Of a stretch of 64,000 nucleotides of DNA, positions 45,585-56,649 are shown one piece after another. A model generated the notes under the pieces. That model had not been told where the DNA came from and searched no databases. It saw only the letters and a list, made by a program, of their open reading frames with translations. The position numbers were made by a program, and so were the translations under genes. The DNA is from Geosiphon pyriformis (Eukaryota > Glomeromycota > Glomeromycetes > Archaeosporales > Geosiphonaceae), in contig JAAOMT010000348.1 of the NCBI GenBank assembly GCA_016748015.1, forward strand, positions 6,973 to 70,972, in the 5' to 3' direction. Each line of letters opens with the position of its first letter. Position 1 is the first letter of the stretch.

Positions 45585-46860
45585 TATTTGGAAACTTTTA
45601 CTATGCCAGAAAATTGGTCTTCAAGTGAAAAAAACCGATTACAACATCAATCAAAACAATATTTTATACATTACAACAAAATCTATTTTAAAAATTGCAG
45701 AAATTTAAACCAATCACTCAGATTAGTACAGGAAAATGAAAAAAAAACAATCTTATACAACATGTACACTCATCTATTATCAGCACACTTGGGAAGAGAT
45801 GAAACAATTCAAAGAACTTTTAAATATTATTTTTAATCCTACATGTAAAAAAACATTTGACAATATATAAAATCTTGTAATAATTGTTAAAAAAGAGAAA
45901 GAACTTGCTCCACAGAACCTTTAAATTCAATCAAAGTTGGACAATTTTTTAACAGAGTTGGAATTGATTTAGTCAGACTATTATCTATTACAACCCAAGA
46001 AAATCATTATATTGCAGTTGTAATAAATTATTTCACTAAATAGTCTGAAGCTAAAGTTATTTAAAGAACAGATGCAAAATCAGTAGCAAATTTTATTTAT
46101 AAAGACATTATTTGTAGACATAAATGCTTAATTGAACTTTTATTTGATCAAGGAACCCATTTTGTAAACAACTTAATATAAAAAATTTGTAAATAATTCA
46201 ATGTCAAAAGACTTTTATTATCACTTTATTACCCCTAAACAAATAGACTTTAGAATGTTTCAACAAAACATTATATGAATCTTTAGCCAAAGTTTCAACA
46301 GATTTTGAACAGGAATGGGATATTTTTATTCTATCAGTGTTATTAACATACAGAAAACTAAAACAAGATACTATAAAACACATATCATTTGATTTTATTA
46401 ATAAAAAAACAGCAAGATTACCAATTAATTTCACAGTGAAAACATATTCAGTACAACCAATCAATGAAGAAAACTTCTAAAAAACACTCCAAAAAAGGGC
46501 CTATACTCTTTTTAGTATACTGGAAGGAAAAAAACAAATAGCAGCCACTCATATTGAACACTTTCAAGCTTAACAAAAAGAAAGGCATGACAATAAACTG
46601 TTACCAGTTGTCAACGAATTTAAAGTTGGAAATAAAATTCTTTTACACAGAACTAAGGCTAAAAAACAATAAAGTGAAAAATTTAAACATAAATGGGATA
46701 AACCATTTTATATCTACTAAATTTTAGACAATAGATCATACAAGTTAAGACTTAATAACAAAGTACTAGCAAAAGTTGTATATGGAAATTGATTGAAACA
46801 TTATCATTTCAGAAACAATTCTAAACCTTTAATTTCACAAATTGGTACATATTTCTTTTT
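45585..46860 (+). pseudogene. Element F integrase
   Basis: Block 45588-45836 carries the H2C2 start (YNMYTHLLSAHLGRDE), then SCNNC. Core: VGIDLVRLLSI (about 45955-45990), LLFDQGTHFVNN (46135-46170), and the Glu region near 46245 disrupted by a frameshift. C-part FKVGNKILLHRTKAKK (46620-46665) and worn WDKPFYI (46695-46715) resemble the GPY/F module. Confidence 0.8.
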
Positions 46861-47039
46861 AATTAATCTTAAAAATATTCTCTGAAATTTAGAACCAATA
46901 GTTATAATAAAACAACAACCAAACTTGAATACTTAATTTAACATTTTTATAATAATCTCTTTAAAATACACAAAAATAGTAAATAATTACAAGAAACATT
47001 CAAACCCAAAAACAAATAAAAACCCCATATTCAAAAAAT

Positions 47040-47740
47040 AATTTTTTTTTATTCTTTTTATTAATTAGTCACTTTTATCATGATTATTCTCTGAAATATT
47101 CAACAAATATTTCAAAAATTAATATTAGCTTTAAAAACACTTCCTGATTTATTCATAATAATTAATGGAAATCAAATTAATTACACTTAAAAAAAAACCA
47201 CAACACCAGTAGTAAATAATTTTCAAAATTATTATCCTTATAGAAAAAAAACAAAAGATTACTCTGGAAATCAATTACCAAAACTTTTGAAACAAGCACT
47301 AAAAGAAAACTTTTTATTTGCTCCTATTGACATTCTACCAAATGCCACAATCCAACAAAAACTTCTATTATTTTTAATGAACAAAACAATGAACATACTC
47401 TTATTTATAGATATTTTCATATTAGAAAAACACTCTATGAATGAAAACTAGAACTTGAAGCAACCAACATTACTCCTGAAGCTATACAAAAACAAATTCA
47501 CAATAAATTCAAGACAGCAGCTGAACCAACAAATACTTGCTACAAACTTAGAGCAGTATTTAGACTCTATGATTTATTCAATACTTGTGAAAACGTCCTA
47601 CAAAATCTAATACTTCACCCAATAAAGATTCAATACATTGGAAAGCTTACAGAACTAAAATTTCAACAATTTTTAGACCAAATCACTTCAATTATCTTGG
47701 ATTACTATTTTGACATTACAAATAGTGCTTAAACTTTGAT
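47040..47740 (+). pseudogene. Element F accessory region
   Basis: Coding-like sequence after integrase: LELEATNITPEAIQKQI, PTNTCYKLRAVFRLYDLF, CENVLQNLILHPIKI, IGKLTELKFQQFLDQI, ending near 47730 just before the 3' LTR. Aligns with the A and E accessory products (TELKFQQFLDQI versus TNTQFEELQNKI). No known domain recognised. Confidence 0.65.
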
Positions 47741-47766
47741 AAAGTTCAGTCTTGAGGAGAAGATTA

Positions 47767-48730
47767 TGTTACCAGTAGAATTTTAGCTATTAATTAGCAT
47801 AAAATTACTCTCATAATTCCTATTATTAATTAGCATATATTATTATTATTTCGATTATCACTTATTATTTAATCAAATTATCAAATATTATTATTTAATT
47901 AATAACCCGATTTGTATTATAAAAATTAAGATGATCAAATTACACAATATCCTAAACCATTTAATATAGTTAAAATTCGCCGAAATTGATGAAAATTCGC
48001 CAAAATAATCATTAGTTTGTAGAAATAACTTGTAGTTTACCAAAATGTATCTTTAGTTTGCCAAAATTAAAGCAAAGAAAAAAGTGCAAGTTCAAAGACT
48101 AGTACTACAACAAGTTGTATAAAAAAAAAGCTTTTCTCTTCAAAAAAATATATCTTCTTATATCATAGCATAGTATTTTATTTTAGATATCTTAATTATA
48201 ACAAATCATCTTTTACACATTCAAATAAAAATTAAATATTCAAAAACCAAATTTTTAAATTATTACACTTGAAATTCTCTCAACACAACTAACGTTTTGA
48301 AATTGATTAGCTACCAATATCAATAAACTGTTAGTGACTCCAGGTCTGGATAGAAAACGTTTCTCTTGACAGAATTCTATTTTTTTTACATTTCTTTTAT
48401 TTTTCTTTTATTTTTTTATTTACAATTATTAGGGTAGCCTACAGATAAGATTTCTATAAAAGAGTTGACTTTCACAGCAAAGTACAATTTTAGTGAGCTT
48501 TTAGATAAGCAATTCCTGGGAAAGAGTTGATGTTTACTACAATGTAATTACACAAAGTAACTGGCACGGAATTGGCCATTTCACTTATAAGTCCAGCAGT
48601 TCAAATTATAGGAGATAATTTAAAGATAAATTTAGTTATTGGAGATTTAACTGCTTCCAGAAAACGTGAAATTAACAACAGACAAACAGTAACAACATTC
48701 AAGAAAAAAGACCAAAAACCTCTAATAACA
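47767..48730 (+). repeat. 3' LTR of element F (family III)
   Basis: TGTTACCAGTAG...CTAATAACA, 964 bp. TTCGCCGAA at 47976-47984 and TTCGCCAAA at 47996-48004. Preceded by purine-rich TTGAGGAGAAGATTA. Confidence 0.9.
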
Positions 48731-49700
48731 GCAGACATTCCTACAATATTTCAGTAATAATAATAGCATCAACTGATTGGCAAACACTTTTACCATCATT
48801 AAGCAAGGAGAAAATGAAGCAGTCACTACTTACTTAGGACACTTTCACAGAAATCTGCACCAAATTTAGGCAATCCAGGCTGATTATTTTACAGCACCCT
48901 AAATTCTAAATCAATTCATTTAAGATCTATGCAGTAGCATTTTTCAGTATGTATGCTCAATGCATTCAACAGATCTTCAAGCTGCAGTTACAAATGCAAG
49001 AGACTTTGAAGCAGCTGAATTAGAAGCCAATCACACTTAAGCAGTAAATTTAGTAATGAACAGATCATCTGAATTGGATTCCAAATTAAAACAATTTAGC
49101 AAATCAATTAATCAGAAATTAGAGCAGTACTTAGCTAACACCAATTAAGCAATTTATCAACCCCCACAATAATGCAACAATTAAAGAAATAAAAATTGCT
49201 TCCAAAATCAGTTGTGTCCAAAATCATCCTCGACCAATCAACAGTGGCTACAGGAAACATGTGCATACTATTATTGTGATAAACAAAAACATTTACAATT
49301 TAAATGTCAAAGAAAGATAAGTGACCAGAGATCAGCTAATCAGTATTGAAACTTCAATCGCCGATTACAAACTCAGAATTATGTCAGTAATTAATCACCA
49401 GAATAATATTAACCAAATTACGTACTTATGACACAGCAGCAAATTTATTAATCATCAATTTATCAACCAACAACACTTGTCATTTATTAACCACAGCCCT
49501 AACCCATTTATCAGCCATAATCTTAGGTAATTTATCAGCCCCAACAAATCCAAACACTCCCAAAACTTATCTTAAAATGGAACCCAAAGGCCAAAACTAA
49601 TACAGCAAAGCTGAAAATCATCAATAGTAGTTCATTAACTAATCCTCAGTTTCTCTATACAACCATCAGAATTGCGACAATAGAATTTGGGCACCAAGTA
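48731..49700 (+). pseudogene. Element E Gag core with broken zinc knuckle
   Basis: Starts at YFSNNNSIN-type sequence, then LGHFHRNLHQI, DLQAAVTNARDFEAAE, SSELDSKLKQFSKSIN (49050-49110). The knuckle at 49266-49307 reads YYYCDKQKHLQFKC: the first Cys ligand is Tyr. A Tyr/Gln/Pro-type tail runs to about 49700. Confidence 0.8.
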
Positions 49701-49779
49701 CACCCAAAACCTGAATTCTTAGAACTATTTAAGTCTCCTAGTCACCCCAAAAGACACTACATCCAACCACCTGGAATCC

Positions 49780-50290
49780 AACCAGAAACAGCCACTTACC
49801 AGCAATATTTCACCAACAACTGTCATTAACAACAAGTTACTCACAGCTATCTTCCCATTCAAACTTGAAGAACTGACATCTACACCCTTGTTCAGTAGAG
49901 CTGCACTCAAAAAAAAACCAATTCCCACGATGTACACTGACACCAAAGTTGATGGTCATCTTATTAAATTGATCCTAGATAGTAGATCAGCTGGCAGCAT
50001 CATCACAAGACAGCTCATGGACCAATTAGGTTGCTGAGTTGATTGAACTGCCAGTGCAAGGATAATTACAGCTAATAAAACCACCAAGACTCCAATTGGT
50101 GAAATAGATAACTTGCCAATAGAAATCAATAGCATTACTGTACCAATCAAGGTATTAGTCATGGAAGCCACTCAATATCAAACACTCATGGACAATGATT
50201 GGCTGTTTAAAATCAACATGACACTTTACTAGAACATCTAAGAGCTCCAGCTTAGCCAGAATAGATAATACACATGTGTACTAGCCATGT
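49780..50290 (+). pseudogene. Element E retropepsin
   Basis: NNKLLTAIFPFKLEELTSTP, TMYTDTKVDGHLI, active site KLILDSRSAGSIIT (DSG to DSR, GGA to AGA type), ARIITANKTTKTPIGEIDN, LVMEATQYQTLMDNDWLF. Nearly stop-free at 49800-50230 in the sense frame; minus-strand frames here are shadows. Confidence 0.82.
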
Positions 50291-50559
50291 GTGGCCACTT
50301 CAAATCCATTACTATGCCATCAGCTCCACTTATCAAATTCGAAGAAACCTATTTGGGAAGCCTATCAAGTATTCTTGGGCTGACAAAAACCACAATGAGC
50401 TACTACCAATATTTTTGTAAGACAATAATAAGAGAAAAAAAAAGGAAAAAGAAGAACTTACTTGGAATGCTGACTAAGTCTAGGAAACTAATAATAATCA
50501 AGATGAATTAGCAAACTGGGAATGAGAAAAGACTGACAAGGAAAAAGAAACAATACCTA

Positions 50560-51490
50560 CCAGCTCCTTTTATAATTACTACACCTACACTATACCACAA
50601 TAATCTACCTACTGTCGGCCAAAACTTATATGCATTGATTGCAGCAAAAAATTGTTATCAATAGGCACATGTTATGACGATAATAAGAAACATCAAATGG
50701 CAACCAAATTTTACTGTTGTCCATACATCATAGAACACTTTGGACAATTAAAACAGCAAAGAAAATGGGACAATAAACTATGTCTCGCATGTGGAACTAT
50801 TTTGCCTAATGAAAAAATATGGAATGACATTTCTGGATGCAAAGGAATATGCGATGAGATGTGCCAGTATATGATTCTAATTAACAACTGGGTACACAAG
50901 GGAACACCAATTGATGACGCCTGGAAACAAGCATTGTGACAATTAGAAAGATATTCCCATAATGAAGATGAACTCTGGAGAATGACGAGTGTGAAAGTAG
51001 AGGATGCGACAACCAGTGAACTACTGGAAATCAAAAACAACTCTCTATTTTTTTCTAAATCTGAATACATCCAAACTTTTGATGTCTTTGGTAATATTGA
51101 GGATAACTCAAAAGAATTTCATGAATATTATCAGCAATTAGCATCTACTAGGAAAGAACAAGAGCAGCATTTAGAGCAGTTAAATACTCAATTATGTTAA
51201 CATTGCTTAATTCTTTGTGACTTCCAGTATTGTAATGAGTGTGATCTCATTTATAATTTACCATCATACATAATCTACATGATTCCAGAAGAAGAACCAA
51301 TCAGCAGCTGCACATCAGAATCAGAATCAGTTTTCAATTCCAATTCAAACTCCAACAATGTTGACAATAAAAACACCAGTTTTAGCTCTGCTCAATATAG
51401 CAACAAAAATATCAATGATTCAGACTCTGATTTAAACCCCAGAATATACATCACACTTCTTGATCTTTTTAAGAAGCAGGAACTCAAATA
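50560..51490 (+). pseudogene. Element E Cys-rich domain and acidic linker
   Basis: First cluster: ICIDCSKKLLSIGTCYDDN (about 50630-50685), FYCCPYIIE, KLCLACGTILPNEKIW (50775-50825), CKGICDEMCQYMILINNW. A helical stretch (SKEFHEYYQQLAS) follows, then the second cluster C-stop-HCLILCDFQYCNEC (51195-51245) and a Ser/Asn-rich linker with repeated NSNSNS. Clearest copy with B; function unknown. Confidence 0.72.
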
Positions 51491-51990
51491 GTATAGTGAC
51501 AATAATAAAGGTATTATGCCAGAATGTGTGCATAATATTGATGCAGGGTTTGATCTGAGATATTTGGGAAAAAAAGCCATCAAATTGGAACCAAATTTGT
51601 GCACATATATTGATTTCAAAATAGCTCTGGAAATTCTAACAACAACCATGATTCAATTAGCATCTAGGAGTAATTTAGTGAAAAAAAAATCAACATTAGA
51701 AGAGAAATAATTGATATAGAATACATAGAAAATATCATTGTCATGCTACAAAATAATTCAAAAAAAGCCTATATTATAAAGCCAAATAAAAAGATAGCAC
51801 AGGCAATATTCTTACTTTTGGTAAAAATAGCTCAATTAGTTTCAGTGAGAAAAAAAAAAGAACTAGGTATCACAGCTAAAGGATTATAGAGATTCGGAGC
51901 AACAGGTAAGATAGATATACCAGTCAATATAACAGAGGAAGAAATTGTTGACAAAGAAGAAATTATCTTAACCCATCAATTAATTTTTAT
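51491..51990 (+). pseudogene. Element E dUTPase
   Basis: Block 51516-51710: motif 1 NIDAGFDLRY intact, motif 2 SRSNLVKKK. A frameshift follows in the A-run at about 51681-51690. Motif 3 is IIDIEYIEN (about 51710-51730), motif 4 KKIAQAIFL (about 51790-51815), motif 5 RFGATGK (about 51894-51915) preceded by a stop. All five motifs can be placed, which makes this the best evidence that the domain is a dUTPase. Confidence 0.82.
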
Positions 51991-52310
51991 TTCACTATAT
52001 GACCAGTATATGTTAGCCATAAAAAGGGAAGTAAAAGATCAAACTCAGTTGTTTAAAGCAGAAGCCATCATTTGCAAATTAGGAGAGATTGGACTCACTA
52101 ATCTCTACATATTAGCTAAAAGCCCCAAAAACATCAAAATTCCCATCTACAACACAACTGGAAAGGTCATCAAAATACCAAAGAAAACCATTATTAGATA
52201 TTTAACCACTGAAGTTGAAAATCAACCACCAAACTACATTCCAGATTTTCCACAGCTTTGTGAATATGTGGACATCACATTACAAACTATTTACAGATGA
52301 AGCAAAAGTT
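51991..52310 (+). pseudogene. Element E post-dUTPase domain
   Basis: Open block to 52300: MLAIKREVKDQTQLFKAEA, IGLTNLYILAKSPKNIKI, IYNTTGKVIKIPKKT, IIRYLTTEVENQPPN, FPQLCEYVDITLQTIYR. Same arrangement as residues 376-488 of the B frame. Confidence 0.7.
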
Positions 52311-53644
52311 ATCTGCTCCAACCAGAACAATTGGAACAGATGAACATAAGAAATTTAGACCCACTCCAACAGATGCAACTAAAAATGTTACTCAACAAAT
52401 TCAATGACATCTTTGCCAGTAAAAACAAATTTGGCAGAACCAACATAATTCAGCATCAGATCAAGACTGGAGATACAATGCCAATTAAACAAAAAGCATA
52501 TTGAGTACCACCAGCCAGCCATGAGATTATTCATCAAGAAATCAATTGGATGTTAGACAATGGGCTAATTCAGTCATCAATGAACCTATGGTTATCACCA
52601 GTGGTACTGGTCTATAAGAAAAATAGAAAAATCCGTTTTTGTGTAGACTACCAGAAACTGAATGGAGTGACAAAAGGAGACAGCTACCCAACTCCAAAAA
52701 TTCAAGAGCTGTTTGACACTTTTGGAGGAAAAAAATTGTTTTCAACATTGAACTTAGACAGTGGTTATTGGCAAGTAGCCATAAAGCTAGAAAATAAAGA
52801 GAAAATGGTTTTTACAACACGAAAAAAGAATTTTGAATTTGAAGTAATGCTATTTGGCTTAATGAATGCTCCAGCAACATTTCAATGGCTTATAGAAATT
52901 GTCTATACCAGGCTACTATGGAAATCAGTAGTCATATACTTGAATAACACTAATGTGTTCTCAAAAACATTTGATGATTATCTGCATCATTTCCAACAAG
53001 TATTTGAAAGACTCAGAAGAGCCAGATTGAAACTAAATGCAACTAAGTGTTTTTTTGAAAAAACTGAACTCAAGTTTTTGGGACATATTATAAGCAAAAA
53101 TGGTATAAAAACGGATCCAGATAAGATTGCAATAGTAAAGAACTTTCTAGTACTAACTAATCTGACAGAACTAAGAGTATTTTTGGGATTTATAGGCTAT
53201 TATTGTCATTTTATTAAGGACTTTTCTAAACTGGCTCAGCCATTTCATCATCTACAAACTAAGAATGTCAAGTATGAATGGACAGGAGCTCAACAAAAAG
53301 CATTTGACACACCAAGACAAAAGCTTATTCAAGCTCTAGTGTTAATGTATCTAGATTACAGCAAACCATTCATCATCACCACTAATGCATTAGGCCAAAC
53401 ATTAGAAACCGTACTATTACAGAAAGAACCAGATAGAAGAAAACATCCAGTAGTTTATGCCAGTAGAAGCTTAAGTTCAGCTAAAAAAAACTATGAAACT
53501 TCAGCACTAGAGCATTTAGCAATCTATTGGGCTGTCACCAAATGGAAAAAATACTTAAGCCAAAAGTTTAATATATATACTAATCACAAAGGGTTGACTT
53601 CAATCCAGAAGCAAGAATTTGGAGATGATTGTTATGCAAGATAG
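52311..53644 (+). CDS. Element E reverse transcriptase and RNase H remnant
   Basis: Open 364 codons from 52550; RT homology starts upstream near 52320 after a stop. RT: FCVDYQKLNG (30-39), motif A TLNLDSGYWQV (catalytic Asp is Asn68), motif B LFGLMNAPATFQ (101-112), motif C YLNN (130-133). All three catalytic Asp are Asn. RNase H: Asn279 and Asn345 replace two acids (TNALGQ, TNHKGL) while Glu321 remains. Ends at a Trp-to-stop. Open but catalytically dead: a case of G-to-A decay without stops. Confidence 0.85.
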
Positions 53645-53759
53645 AAAATAGCACTATCACCATATAAATTTATAGTACATTATAAAAAGGGAAAAGACAA
53701 TAGAAATGCTGACAGTTTGTCACGAATAAGACAAATCTAAAAACATTTCAACCCAAAAA

Positions 53760-55190
53760 ATATAACAAAAAGATAAATACACAAAAATACCAACAACTTC
53801 AGCATTATATAAATACCCAATTGTTTAAGGAGAAATTATTTCAAAAAGAACAAAACAACATAAAACAGCAATCAAAATATTTTATCAATCATCAAAATAT
53901 ATTTTCCCAAAAAAACCAAAAAAATTTAGACCAACCAACCAGAGTGATTACAGAACCAGAAAAAGAAACAATACTGTTCAATATGCACTCAAATCCAACA
54001 GCAGAACATTTTTATAAAGAAACAACCATGGAAAGAACTAGAAAAAGATATTATTGGCTATTAATGTATCCAGATATTATCTAATATGTTCAAAATTGTA
54101 ATGCTTGTCAGAAAAAAGGAGGAACAAGACCCAGTAAATCATTAAGATGAATCAAAGTGAAACAACCATTCAATCATATCGGAATTGACTTAGTCAGACC
54201 ATTAACAATTACCAGTAAAGGCAACAAATATATTGTGATAGCCATGGACTATCTCACTAAATGGCCAGAAGCAAAAGCCATTCAAAGAGCAGATGCAGAA
54301 TCTGTTGCTAAATTCTTTTATCAAGACTTAATCTGTTAACACAAATATTCAAAAGAACTATTATCAAATCAAAGAACTCATTTTGTGAATAGAACATTAG
54401 AAGAATTAAGTCAAAGATTTGGAATTAAAAGACCATTGTTATCATCATACTATCTACAAACCAATAGATTAGTTGAAAGATTCAATAGAACATTGTGGGA
54501 AGCAATTGCCAAAATCAGCCAAAAAAATCAAAATAAATGGGATTTGTTCATATCATCAGTATTATTTGCTTACTGAACAATAAAGCAAGATACTACACAA
54601 ACAACACCATTTGAATTAGTATATGATAAGACAGCAACACTACTAGTAGAGATAAAAGTATGAACATATCCAAAAAAACCAATAACAGAAGAAAATTTCC
54701 AAAGAACATTGTTGAGAAAAACGTATGACCTAATAGAAACACTAGAAAACAGACAACAAAAAGCAGCTGATAATATCCAAAAGTCACAAGAAAAGCAAAA
54801 AGAAAGACATGATAACCAACTATCAGAGAAACCAGTTGAATTCAAGATTGAAGACAAAGTACTTCTACATTGTACCAAAGCAGAAAAACAATAGAGTAGA
54901 AAATTTGACCCCAAATGGGACAGACAATTTTACTTAAAAGAAATTCTTAGAAATAGAGCTTATAAATTAAGGTTGAACAACAAAATTTTAACCAAAGCAG
55001 CATATGGTAATCAACTGAAACAATATTACCATATAGTATCATTATCTATCAGTAATATTCCACAACTAAGAGTACAGAGAATACTAGTTAAACCAGATGA
55101 GATTCTATAAGATTTAGAACCAATTATAATCATTGAACCAAACACATAAAATTGAACAACCAAAAGAGTATATAAAGACACAGTATATGT
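53760..55190 (+). pseudogene. Element E integrase
   Basis: H2C2 start NMHSNPTAEHFYKE with CNACQKK (block 53821-54084). Core GIDLVRPLTI (54182-54211), block 54157-54339, then LLSNQRTHFVNR (second Asp to Asn) and LVERFNRTLWEA (Glu kept; about 54470-54505). C-part FKIEDKVLLHCTKAEK and DPKWDRQFYLKEIL (GPY/F worn) to about 54960, then YKLRLNNKIL. It is two A-run insertions (near 53755-53772) out of frame with RNase H. Confidence 0.82.
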
Positions 55191-55199
55191 GACAAAAAG

Positions 55200-55785
55200 A
55201 CAGCAAAAAAATGGAGATTACTGAGAACATTCATTTACTAACACAACAACTTTTCCAATTGATCCAACAACAAGAGATGGAAATCACAATCAGTTAACAG
55301 ACTATCAAATATACAAATATCAAAAAAAAACCACAAGATAAAAAATAGAAAAATACAGAAAACATTAAAAACTTGGGATTAGTGGATACAACAATTTCCA
55401 AGAAATTTTTGTTACTTCCACTTGAGATGATACTTGAATATTCAAAACTTATATATAGATAAAACAAAACAATTATTTAACACAGCTATACTGCAACAAC
55501 TAGAACAATTTGTGGAAAAGAACAATTTGACAACACAAGCAAGAACTATCTATTGGCTACAAACTGGATTTCAAGACAGATCAGAAATTTTACTTAATCT
55601 AAAAATAGATTTTATTACAGTTAACCAAATGGGGAAAATAACTAACACCCAATTTGAAGAATTACAGAATAAGATAACACAAGTAATTCTCAAAAAAAAA
55701 GTTCAAGAAATACTCAAAAATAGAGAATTAGAGTTAGGAGATTTGGGAAATTTCGACAGAGCTCAATATTAAAAGAAGAAAATAA
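55200..55785 (+). pseudogene. Element E accessory region and polypurine tract
   Basis: Spacer with LTQQLFQLIQQQEMEI, then the open block 55434-55772 (its start is not a reliable Met): LYIDKTKQLF, ILQQLEQFVEKNNLTTQ, IYWLQTGFQDRSEIL, ITNTQFEELQNKITQVILKK, and the final GNFDRAQY. Followed by AAAAGAAGAAAATAA at the 3' LTR. Best-preserved copy of this conserved segment; no known domain recognised. Confidence 0.72.
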
Positions 55786-56649
55786 TATTATTCATAAAAT
55801 ATAGAAAATATATTAGCATATAAATTAGCTAATCAGAAGTAGCCATAGTAAATGTGAAATTCTAGGATTCCTCTCAAGAGGAATTGCAGGATTTCAGGAA
55901 TTTCAGGATTCTCATACAAGGAATTGCAGGATTCCAGAATTCTAAGATTCCTCCCAAAAGAAATTACAGGATTCCAGAAATTCCAGAATTTCTGGTGTAA
56001 AGAATTGAAAAATTAAGGAATTTCAAATATGTATATATAGCAGTAGTACTAGAAGTAGAAAAGACAGAATTCTTTAGTTAAAAAAAAAGACCTCTCAGTT
56101 TAGATTGGATCTGAGCAATCCTTCATATCACAAATAAATAATTATTTAATATCTCAAACCCACTTTCCATTATCAACACTTTATGTTGATAGTAATTGAT
56201 ACTTAACCACACTGGAACAATAGCTCTTGATTATGGCTATTGACAGAATACTAACATTTATTGTCTTGGCTTATTTCTTTATTTTTCTTTTATTTTTTGT
56301 TATTTTTTTGTTGTTTACTAAATTGACTAAAAAATTAAGTGCTGAATTACAGACATTATAAAGACTGGTAAAAGACCTGTGAAACAAGGATAGAACACTC
56401 ATAGATTTGAAAATAGCTTACCAGAAAGATTACTGACCATCACACTGAGAAAAAAATTCGACAAAATTGAAATTCTAAAAGGCTACTAAAACAACTATTA
56501 AATTTCTGCCTATTATACAAAAGACTCGACACCAAAACCTTCAGAACAATCAAACATTCAGATACCAACACCATCATCATAAATAGCTTCTAAGCACCAA
56601 GTTATGAGTTTGTTATTTGCTTTGAAATTCCAAATAATCACCTATAATA
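55786..56649 (+). repeat. 3' LTR of element E (family I)
   Basis: TATTATTCATAAAATATAG...CTATAATA, 864 bp. Array at about 55855-56010 with TTCCAGAA cores and a hairpin ATTCCTCT-CA-AGAGGAAT. TATGTATATATAG at 56028-56040. Confidence 0.88.
56028..56040 (+). promoter_or_regulatory. TATA-like box of family I LTR (example in E)
   Basis: TATGTATATATAG sits ~245 nt into the LTR, right after the GAATTC/TTCNNGAA array. The same order is present at 23082-23094, 32221-32233 and, on the minus strand, 19440-19452 and 2096-2108. Conserved position in five LTRs supports a core promoter at the U3/R boundary. Confidence 0.6.

Larger units (their letters stand above)
36947..48730 (+). mobile_element. Element F: family III Ty3/gypsy element with two internal solo LTRs
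   Basis: LTRs 36947-37897 and 47767-48730. All domains are in order from Gag N-domain to accessory region, interrupted in gag by minus-strand solo LTRs at 38370-39358 and 39709-40690. Flanks are TTAG (left, in D after integrase) and GCAG (right, in E's gag). They do not match and belong to different elements, so the two ends probably do not mark one simple insertion. Confidence 0.85.
48731..56649 (+). mobile_element. Element E: 5'-truncated family I Ty3/gypsy element
   Basis: Begins in mid-Gag at F's right end and runs through all later domains to a 3' LTR at 55786-56649. Its 5' LTR and first ~1.4 kb of gag are absent from the window. To the right the sequence is LINE RNase H coding, so E inserted in a LINE whose left half is also missing. 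Confidence 0.85.

Noticed and set aside
37898-47766. An env-like gene making F a retrovirus-like element
   Set aside because: The region after integrase has no signal peptide, hydrophobic fusion segment or membrane anchor that I can see; it aligns with the accessory segment instead.
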